Shown here: piece after piece, positions 9,861-18,941 of the stretch | Layout of the letters: the number at the start of each line of letters is the position of its first letter | Numbering within the stretch: position 1 is the stretch's first letter | NCBI GenBank assembly: GCA_016699445.1 | Contig: CP064976.1 | Span: forward strand, 744,001-808,000 | DNA length: 64,000 nt | Source: Deltaproteobacteria bacterium | GTDB taxonomy: Bacteria; UBA10199; JACPAL01; GCA-016699445 | Direction: 5' to 3' | Translations under genes and position numbers: made by a program | Notes under the pieces: model-generated | The model's database searches: none | What the model saw: the letters and a program-made list of their open reading frames with translations, nothing else | What the model was told of the DNA's origin: nothing

Positions 9861-10480
9861 ACTCCCGAAAACTTGGTTATTCTTGAAAGTTTTTTCTCTT
9901 CCAACTTCAGTCTCCTCTCCACTTTTTTAACATCTTCCGATGGTGGTAACTTCTCTGGGAAAATCTTTCTATTTGTTAAAATTTTACGAACATCCAAATT
10001 ATTCTTAACATGTTCTTGAGTGACATTATTTTCTGTTTTCAAATTTTGCTGAATCACCTGAATATTTGTCACTTCATTCGCAAAATCTTTAGCTTTAATC
10101 GTAATGGTTGGCAAAAAGTCAGACAAAGCGCGACCTGCAGGCACTTTTATTTTTTCTTTCATTTTTTGAGTACTCAAACCTCCAAATAAAGCCGCATCAC
10201 CCTTACTTCGAATACGACCAAAGCCTTTATCATCTACCTGTCGCTCGCCGCCTGAACCCAGAAAGACCATTTTGTTGACGTCAACAAAATGGTCTCGTGA
10301 TTTTTGTTTTGAGTTTTCACAAGCCTGCTTGGCCTTTTGAATCACCAAGACGAAATTTCTCCATTCTGTATAACCCAAAAGATTTTGAAGATCTCGGGCA
10401 TACCAAAATTCAGCACCCGATTTCTCCTGAAGAACACTTTCAAAATCCTCATGAAGTTTAGTAATAAGTTCTTTTTTCAT
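9857..10480 (-). CDS. DinD-like protein with a large internal deletion
   Basis: 207 residues. The N-terminus (EFWYARDLQNLLGYTEWRNF, KAKQACENS, DHFVDVNKMV) matches the BRO-like start of DNA-damage-inducible protein D. The C-terminus (GFGRIRSKGDAALFGG, LPPSEDVKKVERRLKLEEKKL) matches the end of that family. The family is usually about 275-280 residues; the middle segment around the conserved RYACYL(I/V)xQNGDP region is absent, with the frame kept. Family members with an intact middle have VDD on both sides of it, so a deletion between short direct repeats is likely. The start has a strong AGGAG site. I see no LexA box upstream. Function of the remnant is doubtful. Confidence 0.7.
   Translation of the reverse strand: MKKELITKLHEDFESVLQEKSGAEFWYARDLQNLLGYTEWRNFVLVIQKAKQACENSKQKSRDHFVDVNKMVFLGSGGERQVDDKGFGRIRSKGDAALFGGLSTQKMKEKIKVPAGRALSDFLPTITIKAKDFANEVTNIQVIQQNLKTENNVTQEHVKNNLDVRKILTNRKIFPEKLPPSEDVKKVERRLKLEEKKLSRITKFSGV
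10264..10295. repeat. Perfect 32-bp palindrome inside the dinD-like gene
   Basis: The two 16-base arms are exact reverse complements with no spacer; the centre is TTGACGTCAA. It covers the codons for the conserved RDHFVDVNKMVF stretch. It lies 25-40 bp from the junction of the internal deletion in the same gene, so hairpin-promoted slippage could have caused that deletion. Confidence 0.9.
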
Positions 10481-10499
10481 AGAATTAAATCTCCTTTTC

Positions 10500-10522
10500 C
10501 ATCACCAATATGCAAGGTGATG
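10500..10522. repeat. Stem-loop between dinD-like and glpD genes
   Basis: A 7-bp perfect stem (catcacc / ggtgatg) with a 9-base loop in the 77-bp gap between GlpD (ends 10558) and the DinD-like start (10480). No T-run follows on the minus strand, so it is not a clear intrinsic terminator. It could be an mRNA-processing or attenuating hairpin, or chance. Confidence 0.5.
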
Positions 10523-10557
10523 CCAATGATTTATGGCTGAAAATAAGGCTTTATCGT

Positions 10558-12297
10558 CTAAAAATTGGACGGTGGAGTTTCGATTTTGGAATACCACTCA
10601 GACCTGAGAGATATTTCTTTTTGAAGACGCTGACTTTCAACTTCCACAACATTGGGAGGCAAGCCTAATTCTTTTACAAAAATTTCTGCCAATGGTTTCA
10701 CCCAAGGCAAACCATGATCGGCGCGGGCGGCAAAAAGTGAGACACGGCGCAAATAAAAATCTTCCAGATGCATGACCATGCTTGATTGAATCGCATACTT
10801 TAGTTGTCCTGCTAGTTGAGGGAAGCCCTCAGGATCATTCAGATCCACGGTGTTTTGAGCAATTTCTAAAGCCCCTGCTCCATAGTGATCCCAGAGATTA
10901 GGATGAATCTTGATACCTTTAGCCTCAGCTTCTTTTAACGCCTCAGCCACCGTATCAAAACGTGCCATAGGATTAATGCCCGCTTCTGTTTGTGAGTCTG
11001 ATAAGTTTGTTGGATAGGGAGCATCCAGGCCTTTGGCCGCATCGCGTTTCCAAGCATCTAGGGTCACGTCTACAATCTCTTTAGCCATGGTTCGATGTGT
11101 CGTATATTTTCCACCGGCTACAATGATCGTTCCACCAGGACCATCTCCGATATAATGTTCACGACTGACCTTTTGAAGAGCTTTCGACGACTGACCTTCG
11201 CTTCCTGTTGTAGCTGCATGATCCCCCATCAAAGGACGCACACCCACATAAGCACTCAAAATATCGGAAGGTTGCAGGTTTAAATCCGGAAAATATTTTT
11301 GCAGAAGACTCATCAAATAATGAACATCTTCTTTTTCAACAATGGCTTTTTCAGGATCCAAAGGGGTTGGCCCATCGGTGGTTCCCACAATCGCCACACC
11401 AGCGCCCATGTCAGGACGTGGGATCACAAAAGCAATACGGCCATCATCAGGATTCGTCAGAACCATCGCACCGGGCACGGGAATTTTCTTCAAATCAAAA
11501 ATAAGATGAACGCCTTTGCTGGGATTGAGCCAGTTACGCCATTTTTCATTCATCTTAAGCCCTACTTGATCTGTCCAAGGACCCGCACAAACAACCACTT
11601 TTTTAGCCTTAAGAGAAATCAAGTCATTGGCATTTGACCATAAATCTTTGACCTGAAAACCAACAATTCTTTCATTCTCCCAAATGGGACTTACGGCTTC
11701 TGCATAATTAGCAATCGAAGCTCCGAGACGTTTAGAATCACGCAGAGTCTCAATGGTCATGATGTCATCCCACATGCTCGCATCATAATATTGAAAGCCA
11801 CCCTTTAAATGATCTTTTTTCAAAAAGGGAATTTTCGACAGCATTTTATTTTTAGACAATCTGCGATGAAAGCCAGGTGTTCGAAAGAGTGAAAGAACAT
11901 CATAGAGCCACAAACCAATCGATAAAAGAGTCATTCCAGGTTTTTCGCCTTTGAAGACAGGCATGTAAAATTCCAAAGGTTTAACCAAATGTGGAACCAC
12001 TTTTAAAAGATGCGATCGTTCTGAAAGAGCTTCAAAGACCAACTGAAGCTCCATGTTTTGCAGATAACGTAAACCTCCATGAATAAGCTTTGAACTTCTC
12101 GAAGAAGTCCCCCAAGCAAAATCACGAGATTCAACCAACGCGACTTTAAGTCCCCGACTGGCAGCATCACGCGCTGTTCCCGCACCTGTGATACCACCAC
12201 CGATCACGAGGAGATCAAAAGGTTCTTGTGTACTTTGACGAAAACGATTTAAAGAAGCTTCTCGCGTTCGAAATGAAAATTCTTCCGTTTTGAACAT
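10558..12297 (-). CDS. glpD: FAD-dependent glycerol-3-phosphate dehydrogenase
   Basis: 579 residues from the ATG at 12297 (MFKTEEFSF); the frame stays open upstream but would overlap the divergent gene. The FAD motif LLVIGGGITGAGTARDAASRG is followed by WGTSSRSSKLIHGGLRYLQ, a GlpD hallmark. VRPLMGD and the glycine-rich GTIIVAGGKYTTHRTMA precede the C-terminal helical domain. It oxidises glycerol-3-phosphate to DHAP at the membrane, feeding electrons to quinone. Its divergent neighbour resembles alkyl-DHAP synthase, which consumes DHAP derivatives, so the two may belong to one lipid pathway. Confidence 0.92.
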   Translation of the reverse strand: MFKTEEFSFRTREASLNRFRQSTQEPFDLLVIGGGITGAGTARDAASRGLKVALVESRDFAWGTSSRSSKLIHGGLRYLQNMELQLVFEALSERSHLLKVVPHLVKPLEFYMPVFKGEKPGMTLLSIGLWLYDVLSLFRTPGFHRRLSKNKMLSKIPFLKKDHLKGGFQYYDASMWDDIMTIETLRDSKRLGASIANYAEAVSPIWENERIVGFQVKDLWSNANDLISLKAKKVVVCAGPWTDQVGLKMNEKWRNWLNPSKGVHLIFDLKKIPVPGAMVLTNPDDGRIAFVIPRPDMGAGVAIVGTTDGPTPLDPEKAIVEKEDVHYLMSLLQKYFPDLNLQPSDILSAYVGVRPLMGDHAATTGSEGQSSKALQKVSREHYIGDGPGGTIIVAGGKYTTHRTMAKEIVDVTLDAWKRDAAKGLDAPYPTNLSDSQTEAGINPMARFDTVAEALKEAEAKGIKIHPNLWDHYGAGALEIAQNTVDLNDPEGFPQLAGQLKYAIQSSMVMHLEDFYLRRVSLFAARADHGLPWVKPLAEIFVKELGLPPNVVEVESQRLQKEISLRSEWYSKIETPPSNF

Positions 12298-12334
12298 AGA
12301 TTGTGAAACGAATTTCTTGTATAGAAAGCAGACT

Positions 12335-13858
12335 TTGTCAAAAATTAAAACCATCGAGAAGAAATTACGCCGCTTTTTAAGAGAAGATCAGATTGCGGAC
12401 CACGAAAATCAACGCCTTCTCTATGCACGCGATATGATGTCGGGAAACCTCCTGGATATCAAAGCAGGGGTAACCCCCTCACTCCCAGATCTCATTTGTT
12501 GGCCTGAAACAACCGAAGAGGTTTCCAAAATTATCAAGTTAGCTTTTCAAGAACGTATTCCCGTGACTCCCTATGGTGCTGGATCTGGAGTTTCGGGCGG
12601 TACCATTCCTCTACAAGCTGGAATCATTCTCGATTTGAAGCGTATGAACAAAATCGAAAAAATAGAAGAGCATGAGGGACGCTTTTTAGTCACAGCTCAG
12701 TGTGGAATTATTGGAATGCATTTAGAAGAACAACTGCAGCACAAAGATGTCACTCTAGGACATTTTCCTTCATCTATCTTATGCGCCACACTTGGAGGCT
12801 ATTTGGCGTGTCGCTCTGCCGGACAATTATCCTCCAAATACGGAAAAATTGAAGACATGGTTGAGGACGTTGAGGCGGTTTTGCCCAATGGAGACATTAT
12901 TGGTTTTGGAGAAGAAATTCCTCAATATCCTCACATCAAAGCCAAAGATCTTTTGGTAGGAACAGAAGGCTGCTTGGGAATCATCACGCGCACACGCGTC
13001 AAAGCTTGGCCCTTACCTCAAGAAACTCTCTGGCGGGGATTAGAATTCAAAAAGCTCTCGGATGCTTTTGATGCCATGAGAGAAATTTTACAACTAGGCC
13101 TGCGTCCAGCTGTGATGAGACTCTATGACGAAGTTGATACCTTTCTCCTCACTCATGGGTATGACAAAAAACCCAAATGGTGGAAAAAATATTTACCAGA
13201 ACTCCCTTTTAAAAAATTTGTTGGGAAAAAAGTTCATCATCTTCTTTTTTCAAATGCCTCACTGTTTCAAAATACTTTTGAAACACTCTCTCCTAAAGTC
13301 ATTTTAATATTGGGCCTGGAAGGAAATCCTCAACTAACTAAAGTACAATTAAAAACCATTCTCGATCTTTCGAAAAAAAGAAGTGTTCGTGATCTTGGAG
13401 CCAAACCCGGACTTCATTGGCTCAAGCATCGTTATAGTGTGTCCTACAAAATGCCTGGAGTTTTTCTGGATGATGCTTTTGTGGATACGATTGAAGTCGC
13501 TTCTACTTGGGATCGATTGCCTTCTCTCTATCAAAATATTCGACACGCTTTAATGCCTCAAGCTTTAGTCTTGGCACATTTTTCTCATGCCTATGTCGAT
13601 GGTTGCTCCATTTATTTTACGATTCTCTCCCGCACAGGAAAACCCGACAAAGATCGCGATCGATATAAAGAGCTTTGGCAAAAAGCTATGGAAGAAGCGC
13701 TTCAGGTGGGAGCCACCATCAGTCATCATCACGGAATCGGTCTTTTAAAAGCAAAATTTTTACCACAAGAATTAGCTTCTGGAATGGAATGGTATCGAAA
13801 TTTAAAACATACTTTGGATCCAAAAAATATAATGAATCCAGGAAAGATGGGATTATGA
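12335..13858 (+). CDS. FAD-binding oxidase, alkyl-DHAP synthase / GlcD-like
   Basis: About 507 residues. PCMH-type FAD domain: VTPYGAGSGVSGGTIPLQ, LGGYLACRSAGQLSSKYGKIEDMV and LLVGTEGCLGIITRTRVKAWP. Near the end stands ISHHHGIGLLKAKFL, the HHH motif that in alkyl-dihydroxyacetone-phosphate synthase lies at the active site; D-lactate and glycolate oxidases of this superfamily do not need it in this form. The start is unclear: the frame is open from a TTG at 12290, but TTG at 12335 fits family length and avoids overlap with glpD; no ATG is available. The stop overlaps the next start as ATGA. I infer ether-bond synthesis or oxidation of a glycerol-type substrate. Confidence 0.82.
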   Translation: MSKIKTIEKKLRRFLREDQIADHENQRLLYARDMMSGNLLDIKAGVTPSLPDLICWPETTEEVSKIIKLAFQERIPVTPYGAGSGVSGGTIPLQAGIILDLKRMNKIEKIEEHEGRFLVTAQCGIIGMHLEEQLQHKDVTLGHFPSSILCATLGGYLACRSAGQLSSKYGKIEDMVEDVEAVLPNGDIIGFGEEIPQYPHIKAKDLLVGTEGCLGIITRTRVKAWPLPQETLWRGLEFKKLSDAFDAMREILQLGLRPAVMRLYDEVDTFLLTHGYDKKPKWWKKYLPELPFKKFVGKKVHHLLFSNASLFQNTFETLSPKVILILGLEGNPQLTKVQLKTILDLSKKRSVRDLGAKPGLHWLKHRYSVSYKMPGVFLDDAFVDTIEVASTWDRLPSLYQNIRHALMPQALVLAHFSHAYVDGCSIYFTILSRTGKPDKDRDRYKELWQKAMEEALQVGATISHHHGIGLLKAKFLPQELASGMEWYRNLKHTLDPKNIMNPGKMGL

Positions 13859-14406
13859 ATATTGATAAAAAATCTCATCTTGTCACAGTGCACACACACC
13901 TCAAACTTGGTGAATTACGAAAAAAACTTAACCACTCCAACTATGACATAGGTTTTTTTGCAGGAAAATCGGCCGAAGACTGTACACTCAAAAATATTTT
14001 GGAAGAAAATATTCCAAACCTCTGGCATCTTCGTCATGGTGAAATTTATGATATGTGTACTTCTTTAGTCGTATCCACGAGCATTGGACATATCCGTACA
14101 AAAAAAGTGCCCCGTGCAGCCACAGGACCTGATTTAAAAAAAATCTTCATGGGATCTCGTCATCACTACGGAGACATTCAAGAAGTGACACTTCAGATAA
14201 TTCCAAAACCTGAATTAAGAAAACTTGTTAAAATAAACTCAGACAAAAAAATCCTTCAAAAAATATGGGCTTCAGGGATTCGTCCTCTGACGATCCGCTA
14301 TCAAAAGAAAATGATATGGGTCGAATTAGAAGGAATTGAAGACATTGTTCTTGCTGAAGAAGACATTCTCAAGTTGTTGGTGATTCAACAGAAAGGAATC
14401 TTATGA
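13855..14406 (+). CDS. GlcE-like FAD-domain subunit
   Basis: 183 residues, start ATG at 13855 overlapping the previous stop. Weakly conserved, but VSTSIGHIRTKKVPRAATG and DLKKIFMGSRHHYGDIQEVT follow the pattern of the FAD_binding_4 domain (GxxxTxGPDLxxLxxGSxGxLGIIxExT). It is shorter than glycolate oxidase GlcE (about 350 residues) and lacks an obvious P-loop-like FAD motif at its start, so it may be a degenerate or structural subunit. Its place between a GlcD-like and a GlcF-like gene, with overlaps on both sides, makes a three-subunit oxidase complex likely. Confidence 0.65.
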   Translation: MNIDKKSHLVTVHTHLKLGELRKKLNHSNYDIGFFAGKSAEDCTLKNILEENIPNLWHLRHGEIYDMCTSLVVSTSIGHIRTKKVPRAATGPDLKKIFMGSRHHYGDIQEVTLQIIPKPELRKLVKINSDKKILQKIWASGIRPLTIRYQKKMIWVELEGIEDIVLAEEDILKLLVIQQKGIL

Positions 14407-15455
14407 GTATTCCTTGTGAATTTTGCCCTAAACTATGTCATCATGCTTGTCCTGTAGGAGATGTCACCCACGATGAGGCTTTAAACACTTGGGGAAAAAT
14501 AAATACACTTCGCAGCATCGATCTTAAAAGATTGCCCGAGACATTAGAAAATTACTCATCTGCTTATCAATGTGTCCAATGTCACTCTTCTGAAACAGAT
14601 TGTGAAATCAATACACCGGCAACAGACATCCTCATTCACTATAGACAAAAAGCTTTCAGTAAAGGCTTAGTTCCCCCTTCCATTCAAAAACATATGGCTG
14701 AATTTGAGAAAATCCGTCTTCATATTGATCGAGACAAGTCTGCTTTCAATTTATCTGATGATGTTCTATTTATTCCTTCGTTCGACCATAACAATACTGA
14801 AGATCCTACTTTTGAAAAGCGTATAAAAAAAATATTTAAGCTTTTTGAAAAACTGAATATCAAAAATGTTTCTCTTTTTGAAAGTGATCGTCCTTGTTGT
14901 GGGTATCCTTACTATGCAGCAGGAGACGTGAAATCTTTTTTAAAACATGCGAAACATCAGGTTAAATTTCTCAAAGGATTTAAAACAATTGTCAGTGATT
15001 CCCCTATCTGTTTACAGACATTTCAAAAATATTATTCTCACGAAAAAATATTTTTCAAATTCAACTTCCAACATCTCTCTGAATTTCTACGTCCTTTTCT
15101 TAAAAATTCTAAGAAACAAGATACTGTTGCCTATCATGATCCCTGTTTTTTAGGCCGACATCGAGGTGTTTATGAAGCTCCTCGTGAAATATTAAAAAAA
15201 GTATCTGGGGAAGTTTTAGAATTTAGACAACATCATGAAAAAAGTTATTGTTGTGGTGGTGGTGGACTCTACCCGGTGACTTCACCCAAAGAAGCTGATC
15301 AGATGACATTGAATCGCTTGAATGAATATAAGCAAACTGGTGCAGAAGTCTTAGTGACAGGATGTTCTACTTGCACAACACGCTTACATGTGGTGAACAA
15401 AGATCTTCATTTAAACCTTAAAATATTTGACTTGGTGGATTACCTGCTCACATGA
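14403..15455 (+). CDS. GlcF-like Fe-S oxidoreductase with two CCG domains
   Basis: 350 residues. The N-terminus has ferredoxin-like cysteines (CEFCPKLCHHACPV and CVQCHSSETDCEINTP), though the second cluster is atypical in spacing. Two cysteine-rich CCG domains follow: SDRPCCGYPYYAAGD and, after YHDPCFLGRHRGVYEAPREIL, SYCCGGGG. Such subunits pass electrons from a flavin subunit to the quinone pool, as in glycolate oxidase and GlpC. It overlaps both neighbours by four bases. With the two upstream genes it forms a complete GlcDEF-like module beside GlpD. Confidence 0.85.
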   Translation: MSIPCEFCPKLCHHACPVGDVTHDEALNTWGKINTLRSIDLKRLPETLENYSSAYQCVQCHSSETDCEINTPATDILIHYRQKAFSKGLVPPSIQKHMAEFEKIRLHIDRDKSAFNLSDDVLFIPSFDHNNTEDPTFEKRIKKIFKLFEKLNIKNVSLFESDRPCCGYPYYAAGDVKSFLKHAKHQVKFLKGFKTIVSDSPICLQTFQKYYSHEKIFFKFNFQHLSEFLRPFLKNSKKQDTVAYHDPCFLGRHRGVYEAPREILKKVSGEVLEFRQHHEKSYCCGGGGLYPVTSPKEADQMTLNRLNEYKQTGAEVLVTGCSTCTTRLHVVNKDLHLNLKIFDLVDYLLT

Positions 15456-16405
15456 AGAAAACTCCTTACATCATCCTCAATCCCACTTCCGGTGGAGGTC
15501 TTGGCAAGAAACTATGGCCAGAAATGAAAGAGTGTCTGGAACGTTTTTTTAAGCACATCACTTTGCGTGAAACAACAGCTCCTGGAGATGCCGAAAAATT
15601 TGCGAGGGCAGCTTGTGACGAAGGATACAATATTATAGTCGCCTGTGGTGGTGATGGAACTATTCATGAGATCATCAATGGAATCCTAAAAGCACCCAAA
15701 CATCACGATGTAGCTCTGGGCTTTTTAAATGCTGGAACCGGTGGAGACTTCATCAAAACCCTCAAACTGCCTGACTCCATTCAAGAACAAGCCAATATTC
15801 TTTTTCATCATAAAACAGAACGTATTGATATTGGAAAAATTGAATTTGAAGAAAGCACTCACGAAGCCCGCTTTTTTATTAATATCGCTGATTTTGGTGT
15901 CGGTGGTTTAGTCGTTGCTAAGCTTTTACAAAATCGAAAAGTGGAAGGGGCTTCATTTTTGGATCGAAAAATGGCTTATCTGACCTCTACTCTTAAGTCC
16001 TACTTAGAATGGATTCCTCAAGATATTGAAGTCACTGCGGACAAAAATACTTTTACAATTAAAAATGCATCATCAGTCGTGATTGCTAATGGTGAATTTT
16101 TTGGCGGAGGCATGCCCATCGCCAATAAAGCCAGCTTAGGAGATGGACTTTTTGATATCATCGCTATGTCCAATGAACCATTCTTTCTCAAGCTGCCCCT
16201 GATGCCATTGAAACTTTTAGCACTTTATTTAGGTCATGTAGATAAAATGCCTTTTGTCAGAAGATTTAAATGCCGTAAAGTTTCACTGAAAAATATTTCG
16301 AAAAATCAGACACAGACAGCTCTGGATATTGATGGGGAACCATTTGCTCACTTACCAGCGACATTCACCATCATGCCTCGAGCTCTTAATATCATCTCTC
16401 CCTAG
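15452..16405 (+). CDS. Diacylglycerol kinase / sphingosine kinase-family lipid kinase
   Basis: 317 residues. The DAGK catalytic domain shows IILNPTSGGG at the start, the nucleotide-binding VACGGDGTIHEIINGI near residue 65, and LGFLNAGTGGDF. The C-terminal half has INIADFGVGGLV and the LGDGLFDI motif and ends with DIDGEPF, all usual in YegS/DgkB-type kinases. It phosphorylates a lipid alcohol such as diacylglycerol or a related lipid. The start ATG overlaps the previous stop (ATGA), tying it to the oxidase module and supporting a lipid substrate for that module. Confidence 0.9.
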   Translation: MKKTPYIILNPTSGGGLGKKLWPEMKECLERFFKHITLRETTAPGDAEKFARAACDEGYNIIVACGGDGTIHEIINGILKAPKHHDVALGFLNAGTGGDFIKTLKLPDSIQEQANILFHHKTERIDIGKIEFEESTHEARFFINIADFGVGGLVVAKLLQNRKVEGASFLDRKMAYLTSTLKSYLEWIPQDIEVTADKNTFTIKNASSVVIANGEFFGGGMPIANKASLGDGLFDIIAMSNEPFFLKLPLMPLKLLALYLGHVDKMPFVRRFKCRKVSLKNISKNQTQTALDIDGEPFAHLPATFTIMPRALNIISP

Positions 16406-16421
16406 CTCAGGAATAGCGGTC

Positions 16422-17312
16422 ATGAAAAAGATCAAATCATTTACATACACCCCTCTATTGATAGCCTTTATCTACTATGTTCTTTTAATACTTTTTGTTG
16501 AGGTTCGTCCGGAACATATTGCTGTCAGCTGGGCCTATCTTATTCTTTTCTATTCACATCCTAAAACTCGTACATGGTGTAAAGACCTTCTCCCTTTTGG
16601 ACTCTATGGAGCTGTGTATGATTTTTTAAGAGCTTATCCTAAAAACTGGGCAGGCCCCATTCATGTTGTTGGACCTTACCAACTTGAGAAGTTTTTGTTT
16701 GGATTTAATTGGCAAGGCATTCGTGTCACTCCCAATGAATTTTTCCAAACTCATCAGCATGTTATTTTTGATGTGATTGGTGGATTCATGTATTCCATGC
16801 ATGTCATTGGCCCTATTTTTCTAGCCATCACATTATGGTTTACACATCGAACTCTTTCGAGACAGTTTTTATGGGCTTATCTACTATCGGGAATTCTTTC
16901 ACTCATCACTTATATCATTTTTCCTGTAGCCCCTCCTTGGTACGTTACAAACTTCGGGCTTATTCCAGCAAGTTGGAGTGTTCCCGGAAATGCAGCAGGG
17001 CTTATCAATTTTGACCACTTGATCGGAGCTTCTTATTATCAAAATATTTTTTCGAAAAATGCTTGGGCTTTTGGAGCGCTTCCATCCATGCATGGTGGAC
17101 ACGCTTTTATGGTAGGTTATTTTGGCTATTTAGGATTTGGGAAAAAGGGACTTTGGCTTGCGATTTATCCATTGCTCATGTGGTTTTCGATTGTCTATCT
17201 CAACCATCACTACATCATTGATATTATTGCCGGCGCCTTGTATGTGCTCGCCTCTCATGAGATCATCAAGTTGGTTTTTAAGAAAATACAAAGTTCAAAA
17301 ATCAAAGCTTAA
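16422..17312 (+). CDS. PAP2-superfamily membrane protein, inositol-phosphorylceramide-synthase (AUR1)-like
   Basis: 296 residues from the ATG at 16422, with an AGGA site about 12 bases upstream. It has six or more membrane segments. The AUR1/DIPP1-like signature is clear: PPWYVTNFG, LPSMHGGHAFMVGY (the SxxH of PAP2 motif 2) and NHHYIIDIIAGALY (the HxxxD of motif 3). Such proteins transfer a phospho-head group between lipids or dephosphorylate them on the outer side of the membrane. Following a lipid kinase, it likely finishes an unusual phospholipid or inositol-type lipid. Its tail overlaps the signal-peptide region of the wzi-like gene. Confidence 0.85.
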   Translation: MKKIKSFTYTPLLIAFIYYVLLILFVEVRPEHIAVSWAYLILFYSHPKTRTWCKDLLPFGLYGAVYDFLRAYPKNWAGPIHVVGPYQLEKFLFGFNWQGIRVTPNEFFQTHQHVIFDVIGGFMYSMHVIGPIFLAITLWFTHRTLSRQFLWAYLLSGILSLITYIIFPVAPPWYVTNFGLIPASWSVPGNAAGLINFDHLIGASYYQNIFSKNAWAFGALPSMHGGHAFMVGYFGYLGFGKKGLWLAIYPLLMWFSIVYLNHHYIIDIIAGALYVLASHEIIKLVFKKIQSSKIKA

Positions 17313-18941
17313 ATTCTTTTTTCTCCTATTATTACTTTTGCCTCAGCTAAGTTTTGCTTCATCCAATGTCCCTATTGACGACCCGGTTTATCGAGACATT
17401 GATAAGTTAGTCGGAGTGGGACTCATTAAAGATGCTATTTATGGACAGCGCCCATGGAGCCGAAAAGAAATCGCTCGGATGATTGCCTCTGCAAAAAATA
17501 TTCAAACTAACAATGGCCTCTTACTACTAGCTCCTGATGATGGTGAGGTAGAGCTTAATATTATTATTCAAGATATTTTGGAACGACTCACGAAGGAATA
17601 TCGTGAAGAATTGATAGCCAATGGTACTCTAGAAGGTGAAACTAAAAATATTTCTGTCACGCCACTTGAACAAGTCCGGCTTGACTATACCCTTCTCGAC
17701 AGTCCTTCACGTGCAGTCCCTGCCAGCAATGGATTAGGAGGAATTGATGCTGTCATTAATCCCATGGTGGCTTACCAAGAAGGTCGACACATTGTTGATG
17801 GAAATACTTTAGGTTTTGAAACCACTCATCGTGGACAATTTTCAAAATACTTTTCTTTATACGCTCGCCCTCGTTTTGAGCTAACAGGTCCTAGTGGGGC
17901 AGAAACCAAAGCTAATTTTTATGCTCAACAACTCTACGGCAATTTTTCGTATAAAAAACTAAGCATCGAAGTGGGCCGAGACTCTCTCATCTGGGGCCAA
18001 GGTGAAAATGGAGGCATTCTTCTCACAAACAATGCCCGAGCCCTGGACCAAATTAAAATCTCCAGCGATTCTCCATTTTTCTTCCCAAGCTTTTTAAAAT
18101 ACTTAGGCCCCAGCAAAGCGACACTTTTCGTCGCCAACTTGGGCCCTGAACGCGAATACCCTTATTCTTTTCTAACAGGATTTAAAATGAGCGTGAAGCC
18201 CACCAGCTTTTAGAACTTGGGGCATCTCAAATTATCATCATGGGTGGAAATGGTGCTCAAACAGGTTCGCTTTGGGATTATATGGGAGAGTTTTTCGCTG
18301 TGCGGCCTAATGTTGGATTTAGCACTAGCGATGTAGGGACTGACGGAGGAGTGAATCTTTCAGATCGATTGATGGGCGCTGACTTTAGGCTGACCATTCC
18401 CCAGTTAAGTAATACGCAAATCTACGCAGAAGCTTTTACAGAAGCCTGTTGTGGAGTTTTCAAAGTATTATACGGCTATTACAGCGGACTTTATGCACCC
18501 ATTTTTCTATCAAACAATCTAGATCTCCGACTGGAATACTCCCACTTCCCTGGTGTCTTTTATCGACATGGAGTTTTTGGCAACGGACAAACACTCAACC
18601 GACATCTATTTGGCCATCATGGAGGCCCTGACTCTGACACGGCTCTATTTGAAATGAGAAGTATTTTGTCAGAAGAATGGAACAACAAATTTTCGTTTAC
18701 CTATGAAACCTATAAAGGAAATATATACTCATCTTTAGACGGAACTGCCGATACAACTTTTGCTTCAACTACATCTGCTATAGAAAGACGCTTCCGCTTT
18801 TACGACACACTTTCCTACTCAAAAAGCCACTATACAATTGAAGCCAACACCGGATTAGAATCCCTCAATAATTTTAACTTTGAATCAAGCCAAAACCGAT
18901 ACAATTTTTTATTTGGTATTAATTTGACGATCAGACCCTAA
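17257..18941 (+). CDS. Wzi-family outer-membrane capsule assembly protein, frameshifted
   Basis: Restored length about 561 residues. The start at ATG 17257 gives a basic stretch then FFFLLLLLLPQLSFA, a signal peptide; it overlaps the upstream gene by 56 bp, so a later non-ATG start is possible. The body has features of the Wzi (CapsAssemb_Wzi) beta barrel: VGVGLIKDAIYGQRPWSRKE near the start, LSIEVGRDSLIWGQG and GNGQTLNRHLFGHHGG, with a final INLTIRP strand. The frame breaks in a run of four A (18184-18187); a fifth gives FKNEREAHQLLELGA. Wzi anchors capsule on the outer membrane. Its end overlaps the convergent wzz-like gene by 33 bp. Confidence 0.82.

Noticed and set aside
10264..10295. Palindrome as a LexA box
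   Set aside because: There is no CTG-N10-CAG pattern, and it lies inside the gene, not upstream of its start.
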